From assembly GCF_040581405.1 (NCBI RefSeq), contig NZ_CP137157.1, positions 562,001 through 626,000 on the forward strand: 64,000 nucleotides of DNA, given 5' to 3'. This stretch comes from Komagataeibacter sucrofermentans DSM 15973 (GTDB lineage Bacteria > Pseudomonadota > Alphaproteobacteria > Acetobacterales > Acetobacteraceae). Position numbers and translations under genes: made by a program. The notes beneath the pieces were generated by a model. The model ran no database searches. It was not told the origin of the DNA and saw only the letters and a list, made by a program, of their open reading frames with translations. This document shows positions 26,079 through 34,067 of the stretch, piece by piece. Position 1 is the stretch's first letter, and each line of letters opens with the position of its first letter.

Positions 26079-26642
26079 ATGCTGCATTTCATCACCGATT
26101 TTGCCGATCAGGCCGTGATGCTGCCGGTGATGATAACTGTGGCCCTTATCATGGTTGTGTACGGCTGGTGGCGCGGCGTTGTGGTCTGGACGGTTACAGC
26201 CGCCGCGATGCTGGCGGTCATGCTGCTGCTTAAAATAGCCGGTCTTTATTATGCCGCGAGTGAACAGGCCGCCATTATCAGCCCCAGCGGGCATGTTGCA
26301 GCGGCGTGCATGGTGTATGGCGGGCTTCTTGTTCTGCTGGGACGGCGGTATTTCATGCGTTTCCCAGCTCTTATGCTGGTGCCGTTATCGGGCATTGGCA
26401 TTGCCGTGGCGTGCACCCGCGTGGCGTTGCATACCCATACCCTGTTCGAGGTCGTGACAGGTGGGGTGGTTGGCTGTGCCGCGGGCCTGGTGCTGGGGCG
26501 TGCGTGCGGGCCTGTGCCGCCGCGGTTATGGCTTTATCTGCTACCTGGGGTGGCGTGCGTGGCCATGCTGTTCCATGGAGCGCATCTGGGCATTGAAGGA
26601 GCGATACGCGCTATGTTTTTGCCCAGGAGGGTTATGACGTGA
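26079..26642 (+). CDS. PAP2-superfamily membrane phosphatase, variant motif set
   Basis: The 187-residue protein has about six membrane segments. SPSGHVAAA is the central PSGH motif of type-2 phosphatidic acid phosphatases, and TRVALHTHTLFE matches the third motif (SR-x5-H-x3-D) with Thr and Glu replacing Ser and Asp. The first motif (K-x6-RP) is not recognisable; only a Lys in LLLKIAGLYY is near. Active PAP2 enzymes remove phosphate from lipid phosphates or polyprenyl pyrophosphates at the membrane. Loss of the first motif leaves catalytic activity uncertain. Confidence 0.75.
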   Translation: MLHFITDFADQAVMLPVMITVALIMVVYGWWRGVVVWTVTAAAMLAVMLLLKIAGLYYAASEQAAIISPSGHVAAACMVYGGLLVLLGRRYFMRFPALMLVPLSGIGIAVACTRVALHTHTLFEVVTGGVVGCAAGLVLGRACGPVPPRLWLYLLPGVACVAMLFHGAHLGIEGAIRAMFLPRRVMT

Positions 26643-26684
26643 TTGAATTGAAATAATAAAATTTCAGGTTCTGTTTTTTAAAAG

Positions 26685-26731
26685 TAAGGTTCTCTGAAGC
26701 ATTTTAAAAAAAGCTTCACCCAAAACTTTTT
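26685..26731. repeat. Dispersed intergenic repeat, copy 5 (one hairpin)
   Basis: AAGGTTCTCTGAAGCATTTT followed by AAAAAAAGCTTC and then ACCCAAAACTTTT keeps the left hairpin and outer arms but lacks the GCCGCC hairpin. It lies between convergent 3' ends. Confidence 0.55.
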
Positions 26732-26766
26732 TGTTTTTTAGGGTATTTTGCGGCCAGCGGCCCGGA

Positions 26767-26810
26767 CGGGCACTGGCAAGGCGTCATGCCTCAGCCAGTG
26801 CCCGGTTTTT
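26767..26810 (+). terminator. Strong terminator between PAP2 and aldehyde dehydrogenase genes
   Basis: CGGGCACTGGC (26767-26777) and GCCAGTGCCCG (26794-26804) form a perfect 11-bp stem, and the 16-nt loop holds a smaller AGGC-GCCT pair. T5 follows on the plus strand (26806-26810), so it ends the plus-strand PAP2 transcript. Confidence 0.8.
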
Positions 26811-26826
26811 AACCGATCTGTGCGGA

Positions 26827-28218
26827 TCAGAACGGGGCGTCGATGTCCACAACGTCAATCAGCTTGTGATTGACGAATTCCTTGATGCCAAGACCGATCA
26901 GCTCACGGCCGTAGCCCGAGCGCGCCACGCCGCCAAACGGCAGGTCGGCCTTCACCATGGTCGGATGGTTGACATAGACCATGCCGGTATAGATCTGCTC
27001 GGCCACCTTGACGCCGCGCTTGGTGTCCTTTGTGAAGACAGCACCACCCAGCCCGTAGGGCGAGTCATTGGCGATGCGGATGGCATCAGCCTCGTCCTTG
27101 GCGCGGTAAAGCTGCGTTACGGGGCCAAAGAACTCCCAGTGGCGGGCTTCGTTGTTCTCGTGCAGGTTGGTCATGAGCAGAGGCTGGAAGAAGGCACCCT
27201 TCTCCGGCACGGGTGCGCCAATCACTTCCACAACAGCGCCATGCTTCTTGGCTTCTTCAACCTGCGCGCGCAGGTCATCGGCTGCCTTCTGCGAGGAGAG
27301 GGGGGCCAGCTGCGTTGCCGGGTCCATCGGGTCGCCAGCCTTCAGGCTGGCCACGCCCTTCTTGTACAGCTCCACAAAGCGGTCATAGATCGCATCAGCC
27401 ACGATCAGGCGCTTGGCCGAGACGCAGACCTGGCCCGCATTCCAGTGGCGGCCAAACACGGCCCACTTCACGGTCTTTTCCAGGTCGGCATCTTCCAGCA
27501 CCACGAATGCGTCGGAACCACCAAGTTCCATCGTGGATTTCTTGAGCGCCTTGGCGGCAACGCCTGCCACAATGGCGCCAGCACCTTCGGAGCCGGTCAG
27601 GGCCACGCCACACACGCGCGGATCGCTCAGGATCACCTCGGTGTGGTGGCGGGCGGCGTACAGGTTGCGGAAGCCACCCTTGGGCAGGCCGGCTTCCTGC
27701 ATCAGCGTATCGAAGGCTGCGGCACACTGCGGCACGTTGGAGGCATGCTTGAGCAGCACCGTGTTACCGGCGGAAAGCTGCGGCGCGATGATGCGGGCTA
27801 CCTGATAGTAGGGGAAGTTCCACGGCTCGATGGCAAAAACGATGCCCTGCGGCTGGTGGATGATCATGGCCTCGCCCTCAGCGGGGTTGGCGACCGGCAG
27901 CTTCTCGGCTTTCAGCAGGCGCTCGGCATGTTCGGCGTAGTATTCGAAGATCTCTGCCGACAGGATGGTCTCGGCCTTGGATTCCGCATACGTCTTGCCC
28001 ATTTCCAGCGTGATCAGGCGGGCATATTTGTCAATGTCGCGACGCAGGATGGCACCTGCGGCCTTCATCACTTCCGCACGTTTGGCAAACGAGGTGTGGC
28101 GCCAGGCCTTGAAGGCCTCATAAGCATCGGTCAGCGCGGTCTGGACTTCCTGATCCGTAGCATCGGGGAAAGTCTTCAGCTTTTCACCAGTATAAGGGTT
28201 GGTCGTAGCATAAGCCAT
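26827..28218 (-). CDS. NAD(P)-dependent aldehyde dehydrogenase, succinate-semialdehyde type
   Basis: This 463-residue enzyme has the length and layout of E. coli Sad (YneI) succinate-semialdehyde dehydrogenase. EPWNFPYYQVARIIAPQL is the cofactor region, ALTGSEGAGA the NAD-binding turn, STMELGGSDAFVVL contains the catalytic Glu, and NAGQVCVSAKR the nucleophilic Cys. C-terminal PFGGVARSGYGRE is conserved. The usual GQVCTAAKR reads GQVCVSAKR here. AAGGAAC precedes the ATG at 28218, and a good promoter lies only 29 bp upstream, which rules out the longer frame. Related AAB enzymes oxidise various aldehydes, so the substrate is provisional. Confidence 0.88.
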   Translation of the reverse strand: MAYATTNPYTGEKLKTFPDATDQEVQTALTDAYEAFKAWRHTSFAKRAEVMKAAGAILRRDIDKYARLITLEMGKTYAESKAETILSAEIFEYYAEHAERLLKAEKLPVANPAEGEAMIIHQPQGIVFAIEPWNFPYYQVARIIAPQLSAGNTVLLKHASNVPQCAAAFDTLMQEAGLPKGGFRNLYAARHHTEVILSDPRVCGVALTGSEGAGAIVAGVAAKALKKSTMELGGSDAFVVLEDADLEKTVKWAVFGRHWNAGQVCVSAKRLIVADAIYDRFVELYKKGVASLKAGDPMDPATQLAPLSSQKAADDLRAQVEEAKKHGAVVEVIGAPVPEKGAFFQPLLMTNLHENNEARHWEFFGPVTQLYRAKDEADAIRIANDSPYGLGGAVFTKDTKRGVKVAEQIYTGMVYVNHPTMVKADLPFGGVARSGYGRELIGLGIKEFVNHKLIDVVDIDAPF

Positions 28219-28246
28219 GGACAATCTGTTCCTTAGAGTTTCGTCA

Positions 28247-28274
28247 AGTATATATTCCACGTGCAGGCGTGCAA
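28247..28274 (-). promoter_or_regulatory. Promoter of the aldehyde dehydrogenase gene
   Basis: On the minus strand, TTGCAC (28269-28274) and TATACT (28247-28252) are 16 bp apart. Transcription would begin near 28240, just ahead of the ribosome-binding site. Confidence 0.6.
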
Positions 28275-28373
28275 GAATCGTTTCAGGTATCACTAACGCC
28301 CCGAACGTGCAAAAGCTGATTTTCCATCAAGGTGGCAAAAACATGGAGATTTCTTCACGGAAAACCGGACTTT

Positions 28374-28408
28374 CCCGCCCTCTTGGCCTGCTCCGTGCCG
28401 AGGGCGGG
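28374..28408 (-). terminator. Hairpin downstream of nsrR
   Basis: CCCGCCCTC (28374-28382) and GAGGGCGGG (28400-28408) form a perfect 9-bp stem about 54 bp after the nsrR stop. Neither strand has a T-tract, so termination is tentative. Confidence 0.4.
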
Positions 28409-28461
28409 CGGTGATGGTAAAATGGAATTTACCGTCTGCGCGCCATGGGCTTCAGGCGTGC

Positions 28462-28917
28462 TCAGGCAGGAAGCGGGGCGCCGAGCATCTTGCGTTCCCG
28501 GTCGGTCATGACATCCGCCAGCGTATAACGGTCCAGCACCGAGATGAATAACCCCAGCGCTTCATTAAGCACGCCGCGCAGGCGGCACACATCGCTCAGG
28601 ATGCAGCCCTTGCGGGTTACGCCTTCAGGGGGTGTGGGCTGCATGCAGGCCACCAGTCCCATATCTTCTTCCGTATAGCGCACGACATCACCGATCACGA
28701 TCTGCGCGGCAGGCCGGCCCAACCGCAGGCCGCCATTGCGCCCACGGATGGTTTCCACAAAGCCGCCCTGTCCCAGCCTGTGGATGATCTTGATCAGATG
28801 ATTTTCCGAAATACCATAAGCCTGCGCGACCTCCCTGATCGACGTCAGGCGGTCGGTATGGATGCCCAGATAGATCAGGGTTCTCAGGGCATAATCGGTA
28901 TGCAGGGTCAGGCGCAT
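28462..28917 (-). CDS. nsrR: Rrf2-family NO-sensing repressor NsrR
   Basis: The 151-residue protein begins MRLTLHTDYALRTLIYL, the characteristic NsrR start. A winged helix (SIREVAQAYGISENHLIKIIHRL) and the wing VETIRGRNGGLRLGRPA follow. Three Cys that would ligate the Fe-S cluster are at 91, 105 and 111. The second gap (5 residues) equals that of E. coli NsrR, but the first is 13 rather than 4 because of a PTPPEGVTRK insert. NsrR loses repression when NO attacks the cluster. The flavohaemoglobin gene at 12910, with an NsrR-like box, is a likely target. Confidence 0.9.
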   Translation of the reverse strand: MRLTLHTDYALRTLIYLGIHTDRLTSIREVAQAYGISENHLIKIIHRLGQGGFVETIRGRNGGLRLGRPAAQIVIGDVVRYTEEDMGLVACMQPTPPEGVTRKGCILSDVCRLRGVLNEALGLFISVLDRYTLADVMTDRERKMLGAPLPA

Positions 28918-28918
28918 G

Positions 28919-28944
28919 AGAGGAGATATATAGATTTCCCCTCT
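28919..28944 (-). promoter_or_regulatory. Inverted repeat covering the nsrR ribosome-binding region
   Basis: On the minus strand, AGAGGGGA (28937-28944) and TCTCCTCT (28919-28926) are inverted copies with one mismatch, ending 1 nt before the start codon. AGAGGGGA is the only Shine-Dalgarno-like sequence but is 20 nt from the ATG and would be paired in the hairpin. It may be an autoregulatory operator or an RNA-level control. Confidence 0.4.
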
Positions 28945-29182
28945 TAATTCCAGTGGATAATGTTATTTCCCGTTCTGGCTGCGTCCGATAAAAGCGGCGA
29001 AAGGACAGGCTGATATGCGGGAAAAACCCGCATCATCAGGCAGATTGCACGCTGGCGGCATAGCTGCAGGAAAAGGACGAATTCAGGGTATGCAACGCCC
29101 GTGAGAATGGCAATTGGGCAAAGAGCCGCCATGAGGCAGCGCGACAACCGCACGTGGATTGAAACCCGGCAGAAGAACAGAA
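28945..29182. other. Intergenic region between nsrR and the TonB receptor gene
   Basis: No gene is supported here. The only notable sequence is a lone stretch resembling a type I-C CRISPR repeat end (29136-29165, ending GTGGATTGAAAC). No second copy, spacer array or cas gene is visible. Confidence 0.4.
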
Positions 29183-29210
29183 AATGCCCATGGCTTTCAC
29201 CATGGGCATT
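29183..29210 (-). terminator. Terminator of the TonB receptor gene
   Basis: AATGCCCATGG and CCATGGGCATT form a perfect 11-bp stem with a 6-nt loop, and TTT follows on the minus strand. It lies 24 bp after the receptor stop. Confidence 0.8.
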
Positions 29211-29233
29211 GTCATCAGGAAAGATGGAAACGA

Positions 29234-31816
29234 TCAGAAGTTGGCGTTGAGGCGACCGTAGTAGTAGCCACCCGTGATGGGGATCTGCGCCGAGTTCTCA
29301 TCATACGGCATGGCGCCAAGGGCATTGAGTTCCTGTGACATCATGCGCGGGCGGACATTGAACACGTTGTTCGCGCCAACAGCGAAGTGCCAGTTCTTCT
29401 GGAACCGCACGCCAATCTCGATATCGGTCAGCCAGTGCGGGGTGTTGATGAACTGCTGCAGTGCGTTGTTGGAGTACTGCAGCCCGGTTGGGCCCCAGTC
29501 CTGGTACTGCAGCATGGAGGTCGTCTGGCCGTAGCGGGTCTGACGGATGTTGAAGTCCCAGTTTTTGTAGGTGTAGTAGGCGTTCAGGATGATCTTGCTG
29601 CGCGGGTTGTCAGACGTGATCGAGGCAATATCCGCCAGGTTCAGGTTCGAGCCGTTATGGTGCAGGCGCGTGCGGTTGAGGTCGATCGACATCGACAGCG
29701 CCAGATTGCCATACTTGTGGAAGCGGAAGAGGTAATCCGCCTTGATGTCCACGCCCTGCGTGCGGGTGCTGGCACCGTTGGTGAAGTAATCGGCATAAAC
29801 GTTATCGTAACCGGAGAAGCCGGTCGGCAGCGAAGCCAACTGGGCAATGGCCTGTGCTGCGACTTCACCCTGGGTCGTATTGCCATAAGGGGTGGAGCCA
29901 CCGAAGTTCGTATCCTGAACAATACGGTCACGCAGGTTGATCTGGTACACGTCCGCTTCCACATGGAAGTTATCGACGGGCTCCAGCACGATACCACCGC
30001 TGACGCTGGTCGAACGCTCGGGCTTCAGCTTGGTCGCGCCAATGGCCTGTGCGGCTGAGGAATCGGCGGCCAGCAGGCCACTTGCACCGGTGGGCGAGAC
30101 GTTGACGGCGCTGAAGTGCGATTCAGCCAGTGTGGGCGCACGGAAACCGGTGCTGATGGTGCCACGGATGGCAACGCGCTTGTTGAAGTTATAGCGTGTT
30201 GAAATCTTGCCGTTCTCGGTATTGCCGACGTCGGTGTAATGCTCCAGTCGACCCGCGAAATCGAGTTCCCACTTCTTGGTCAGGTGGAAGTCGCCATCCA
30301 GGTACCAAGACCAGATATCACGATACCACGTGCCAGCCGAACCCGGTGAAATACCGGCATAGCCCTGCGTGCCGCCATTTTCGTAGGAGACGGGGTTGCC
30401 TGCTGTAATGTTGTAGGATTCCATGCGCTCTTCAGCGCCGAAGGCCAGCGTCATGGGCACGGCATGCCCGATATCGAAATGGCGGCGGAAGTCAATGTTG
30501 TTGGTCCACTGCGCCATGCTGTAGGTCTCGGCGCGCGCCTTGCGCGGGCTGGAGCCGTAAGTATTAACGTAGCTGGTGTTCAGGGTGTTCTTGTTGCCGA
30601 TCTTGTCGATATCTTCGCCATAGGTCGTGCTGAGATCCCAGTTGAAGCCCATGAAGTTGTTACCCTTCAGGCCCAGCGTGGCGGCAAAGTCGTTTTCTTC
30701 CATGGTTTCCAGCGGGGAGAAACCATAAGGGGCGATGCTTTCGCACGCGGTGCAGCTACCGCCTACGGAAGGCGTGCGGTAGTTTTCATAAGCTTCCGAG
30801 TGGCGATGGGCATAGGTGATAAGCCCGTAAAAATTGATGCCGGGGGTGAACTGCTTACCCCATTCAATCGCCAGGTTTTCACGCGTTTCTTCAGGCGTGC
30901 TCATGATCTTGTTGGAGTTCGTAGCGATCTTGCCTGCATTGGGGCCAGTATAGGTCCCGCTGGAGGCGCTGGCGGGCTGGGAGCCAAGCAGGCGGTGATC
31001 ATGCGCGTTGTTGGCCACGAAATGATCGGTGTGGTACATCTGCCCGCTGATATGCAGGAAACCGTCCTGGCCGAGCTTCATGCCGCCATCGGCGTTGAGC
31101 TGGTAGTTCCAGCCATCGCCATTATAGGCGTTGGCGCCAGTCTGGCCGCTCAGGTTCAGGCCATGATCCTGCTTTTTGGTAATGATGTTGACCACGCCCG
31201 CGATCGCATCCGAGCCATACATGGCGGCCGCGCCATCTTCGAGCACTTCGATATGGTCGATGGCATTGGCGGGGAGCATGTTCAGGTCAACCGGAGTGGA
31301 GCCTGATTCCGGGCCTGAATCCGCATACAGGTTGGCCGTGGTGTGGCGGCGCTTGCCATCAACGAGCACGAGCACTTCGTTCGGGTTCAGGCCACGCATG
31401 CGGATGGCGGATGTCAGCGCGCCCGCATCGGCACCCATCGCGGTGACATTGATCGAGGCATTGGTGCGGGTCAGCGCATCGGCAAGGTTCATCTGGCCCG
31501 AGCGGCGCAGGGCCGCCCCGCTGATGACCGAGACCGGGCTCATGCTGTCACGCGCCTTGCGGTTGGTGGAGTGCGTGCCGGTGGAGACGCTGATCTGCTC
31601 GACACCGGAGCTGTTCACGCCCCCATTATCGGTCTTGGCGGCCTTGAGGGTAGTGCTGGCACGGCTGTGCGCCTGTGCGGTTGCAGTGTGGTGCGCCCGT
31701 ACGGTGCTTCCCTTCTGATCCGCTGTTGTCGCGCTACCAGATGGTGTGGCGGCCATCGCTCCATAGGAAACAAAAGAGCAGATAGTCGTAATCAAAAGAG
31801 AAGTGCGTCTGTTCAT
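29234..31816 (-). CDS. TonB-dependent outer-membrane receptor
   Basis: This 860-residue protein has an N-terminal signal peptide (cleavage near AMA), a ~60-residue Thr/Ala-rich linker, and a plug domain including MSPVSVISGAALRRSG, IRMRGLNPNEVLVLVDGKRR and IDHIEVLEDGAAAMYGSDAIAGVVNIITKK. The rest is a 22-strand-type barrel ending in Phe (RLNANF). TonB receptors import siderophores, B12, metals or sugars; nothing here fixes the ligand. The plug resembles the iron/catecholate and carbohydrate groups. No periplasmic binding protein or TonB/ExbBD genes are adjacent. It is transcribed alone. Confidence 0.9.
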   Translation of the reverse strand: MNRRTSLLITTICSFVSYGAMAATPSGSATTADQKGSTVRAHHTATAQAHSRASTTLKAAKTDNGGVNSSGVEQISVSTGTHSTNRKARDSMSPVSVISGAALRRSGQMNLADALTRTNASINVTAMGADAGALTSAIRMRGLNPNEVLVLVDGKRRHTTANLYADSGPESGSTPVDLNMLPANAIDHIEVLEDGAAAMYGSDAIAGVVNIITKKQDHGLNLSGQTGANAYNGDGWNYQLNADGGMKLGQDGFLHISGQMYHTDHFVANNAHDHRLLGSQPASASSGTYTGPNAGKIATNSNKIMSTPEETRENLAIEWGKQFTPGINFYGLITYAHRHSEAYENYRTPSVGGSCTACESIAPYGFSPLETMEENDFAATLGLKGNNFMGFNWDLSTTYGEDIDKIGNKNTLNTSYVNTYGSSPRKARAETYSMAQWTNNIDFRRHFDIGHAVPMTLAFGAEERMESYNITAGNPVSYENGGTQGYAGISPGSAGTWYRDIWSWYLDGDFHLTKKWELDFAGRLEHYTDVGNTENGKISTRYNFNKRVAIRGTISTGFRAPTLAESHFSAVNVSPTGASGLLAADSSAAQAIGATKLKPERSTSVSGGIVLEPVDNFHVEADVYQINLRDRIVQDTNFGGSTPYGNTTQGEVAAQAIAQLASLPTGFSGYDNVYADYFTNGASTRTQGVDIKADYLFRFHKYGNLALSMSIDLNRTRLHHNGSNLNLADIASITSDNPRSKIILNAYYTYKNWDFNIRQTRYGQTTSMLQYQDWGPTGLQYSNNALQQFINTPHWLTDIEIGVRFQKNWHFAVGANNVFNVRPRMMSQELNALGAMPYDENSAQIPITGGYYYGRLNANF

Positions 31817-32348
31817 CGAGTGCCCCGCAATCCATAGCTCGTGATGCTATTTATTAGCGGCGCGTAATAATTTGCGAGAGGGAAAAGCACCCCCCCGATC
31901 ATTGCGCAGGAGATATGTTGCGGCGCTGCAACACAATGTTGGATGTTACTTTAAGTTAACTTTGCATGAGACGAAACTGATGGCGCCCTGGAAATTTCCA
32001 GGCATGATCCTGTAATATCTTTTATTTTCAATAAATTATAAATTTCCTGCGCCCTTCGCTTTCTCAAGGCGTTTTCGTAGTTGACAGTGGGTGGAAAGTT
32101 ATTTGGTTCTTTGTAATAACAAAATGAAATCAATATATTGCCTATTCCCGTATATCGATGGAAAGCGTGATATAAAAGATACGCTCGCCTGTGTGCCGGT
32201 TGCATTTCTGACTCATGTCGCAGCCTGGAGCCCCATTGTTGTTTCGGCTGCTGATGTCGGGGGCTGTCTTGTCCCGGATGGCGGGTGAAAGGACTGGAAT
32301 CGGCGCGGTTACGGCAGAATCGGTTCGGGTTGCGGATGGAGAGGGCGT
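31817..32348. other. AT-rich intergenic region upstream of the TonB receptor
   Basis: No gene is supported in these 532 bp. Two dyads are visible: TGTTGC and GCAACA flanking a 6-nt loop (31916-31933), and the perfect 16-bp palindrome CCTGGAAATTTCCAGG (31987-32002). The second is 170 bp before the receptor start and is a candidate operator. Confidence 0.45.
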
Positions 32349-33272
32349 TTATCCTCCCTGCAGGCGGGCTACCCGGCAGGCGGCCAGATCCCACGCGGCG
32401 CACCCGACGGATTTGAAAAGCACAGGCTGCTCCGCAGGCGGAATGCGACCTTGCAGCGCCAGCGAGAGGGGATGGACGGTCTGCCAGTCCACGCCTGCCT
32501 GATACAGATCGCCCGCTTCCGTCGGGGCGCCGATCGGGTCATCAACATAAAGGGCGCTACCCGCAATGGTGGTGGGGCCAATTTCCACCATGTCGGTCCG
32601 GTAGGCGCCAACGCCTATGACAAGGCAGGATGCGCGGGCGGGTTCATTATAGATGACCGATGTGCTGGCCGTGAGCGTCAGCACCACATCAAAGGGATCT
32701 TCATGCGCCTGTTCGGGGCGCACGTTCAGGCTTGGCATGGCGTGCGCCGCGCAGAAGGCCCGCGCCCGCTCGGGCGTGCGCCCGCGTATGACAATGGTAA
32801 TGCCGGGATGGATGGCATCAAGGGCCTGCAGATGCGCGATGGCCTGCGTGCCGGTGCCGATCAGCAGCACGCGCTGCACGGGGCCGTGCGCCAGCGTGCG
32901 GATGCCAAGCAGGCTGATGCCGGCAGTGCGACGCATGGTGACGGTGGGGCCATCAAGCGTGAACAGAAAGCGCCCGGCCTGCGCTTCGGCGCAGATGACC
33001 TGCCCCTGTATGGCGGGCAATCCGTGGGCCGGATTGCTGGCAAACAGGGTCAGCAGTTTGGTGACCATGATGTCATCAGCCACGCAGGGCATGCTCATGA
33101 GCGCGCCGCGCTGGTCGCTGGTGCGGATGGTGGTGCGCTCGGGGCACAGGATCTGGCCCTGAGCCGTATCACGCGCCGCCTGTGCCAGGGCATCGATCAG
33201 GGCAGGGAAGGGGAGAAGGGCGCGCGTTTCAGGCGCGGAATACTGCTGCATGCGTGTGAACCGTTGCATCAT
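32349..33272 (-). CDS. Ornithine cyclodeaminase / mu-crystallin family protein
   Basis: The 307-residue protein has the family's N-terminal dimerisation region (LLPFPALIDALAQAARD) and a Rossmann domain with VLLIGTGTQAIAHLQAL near residue 135. RTSDQRGALMSMPC and GAYRTDMVEIGP are conserved blocks. Members include ornithine cyclodeaminase, alanine dehydrogenase and imino-acid (delta-1-pyrroline/piperideine-2-carboxylate) reductases. The short length suits the reductase group, but the substrate is unassigned. The start is uncertain: the Met at 33272 has no clear ribosome site, and a Met at 33251 is possible. Confidence 0.8.
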   Translation of the reverse strand: MMQRFTRMQQYSAPETRALLPFPALIDALAQAARDTAQGQILCPERTTIRTSDQRGALMSMPCVADDIMVTKLLTLFASNPAHGLPAIQGQVICAEAQAGRFLFTLDGPTVTMRRTAGISLLGIRTLAHGPVQRVLLIGTGTQAIAHLQALDAIHPGITIVIRGRTPERARAFCAAHAMPSLNVRPEQAHEDPFDVVLTLTASTSVIYNEPARASCLVIGVGAYRTDMVEIGPTTIAGSALYVDDPIGAPTEAGDLYQAGVDWQTVHPLSLALQGRIPPAEQPVLFKSVGCAAWDLAACRVARLQGG

Positions 33273-33488
33273 GGGAAGAAGATATATGGGTATTGGATTT
33301 CTCGGCTGCCGTCATCGTGCATGGTGCATTTGTCAAAAACAAAATGTTATCGCCCGTAACAAAAATGAAAATGGCATAATGCATATGACTGCCTGTCCTG
33401 CCCGCGCTGTTTTTTTTGGGGTTAATTGTATTGCGATTTGTTCTCATTCGTGATTATGGTGCTCCCACATCATGAATGGGATGGATAA

Positions 33489-33710
33489 ATGTTTGTCTGC
33501 TCCTGCAATATGCTGACTGACACGGACGTAGAGACCGCCGCCCGCAATGGCGCGGTCAGGCCTAAAGAAGTCTATGAATCCAAGGGCTGTCGGGCCCAGT
33601 GCGGTAACTGCGTGCCCGGTGTGGTGTGCATCCTGCGACAGCTTGCCCGTCAGGGGCGCAAGGTCATGCCCGAGGTGGCGCATGTGCACCCCGATATGCA
33701 GGCCATCTGA
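33489..33710 (+). CDS. bfd: Bacterioferritin-associated ferredoxin
   Basis: The 73-residue protein begins MFVCSCNMLTDTDVETAARNGA and carries the four Cys of the BFD-type [2Fe-2S] domain as CSC (residues 4-6) and the C-terminal pair in CRAQCGNC. It has one extra Cys in that region and another in the last helix. Bfd reduces and releases iron stored in bacterioferritin. No bacterioferritin gene is nearby. GGGATGG lies 6 nt before the ATG. The upstream AT-rich stretch may bind an iron regulator, but no clean box is seen. Confidence 0.85.
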   Translation: MFVCSCNMLTDTDVETAARNGAVRPKEVYESKGCRAQCGNCVPGVVCILRQLARQGRKVMPEVAHVHPDMQAI

Positions 33711-33898
33711 CCCGGTTTCCGGCTTGTGCGGTGCCTGTGCAGGGCTTTTATGTGTCTTTCCCCGCCCTGCCATCGTTTGGCAGACCGGCAGGGGCTTCAT
33801 CAGGATAAAGGCGTGTGACGCCAGATAGGGGCGGCAAGTCACGCCCGATCGGGCGTCAGGATGCGCCGGAGCCCGAGCAGCGACCTGATTGCAGGCAT
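33711..33898. other. Intergenic region after bfd
   Basis: No gene is seen. ACGCCCGATCGGGCGT (33841-33856) is a perfect 16-bp palindrome without a T-tract. Confidence 0.4.
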
Positions 33899-33927
33899 AA
33901 AAAACGGCACGCCTGCAGGGCGTGCCG
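33899..33927 (-). terminator. Terminator of the mctP transcript
   Basis: CGGCACGCC (33905-33913) and GGCGTGCCG (33919-33927) form a perfect 9-bp stem. The A6 at 33899-33904 gives T6 on the minus strand, downstream of the permease operon. Confidence 0.8.
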
Positions 33928-33953
33928 CTATGTCCCGATTACAGGAAATGACA

Positions 33954-34035
33954 GGGGTTTCTGGTGAAACTTTTTTCAAAAAGCTTCAGGAGGCACCGCT
34001 TTTGTTAAAAAAAGACGGCGCCCCAAAATGCTTTA
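33954..34035. repeat. Dispersed intergenic repeat, copy 6 (full length)
   Basis: Outer arm GGGTTTCTGGTG, hairpin 1 (GAAACTTTTTTC with AAAAAGCTTC), hairpin 2 (CACCGCTTTTGTT with AAAAAAAGACGGCG) and closing CCCCAAAATGC are all present. It lies between the permease stop and its terminator. Confidence 0.75.
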
Positions 34036-34067
34036 TGTCAGTGCAGACCGAATGGCACGGTCACTTC

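Noticed and set aside
26731-28236. Plus-strand 501-codon frame opposite the aldehyde dehydrogenase
   Set aside because: Antisense shadow; the minus-strand enzyme is complete with catalytic Cys and Glu and its own promoter.
28944-29153. 69-codon minus-strand frame with a hydrophobic start
   Set aside because: No ribosome site, overlaps the CRISPR-like stretch and has no supporting context.
31951-32403. Minus-strand 150-codon frame upstream of the TonB receptor
   Set aside because: No ribosome site, no domain, and it runs across AT-rich dyads and into the next gene's 3' end.
33841-33856. ACGCCCGATCGGGCGT palindrome as terminator of bfd
   Set aside because: No T-tract follows on either strand and it is 130 bp past the stop; left as an unexplained palindrome.
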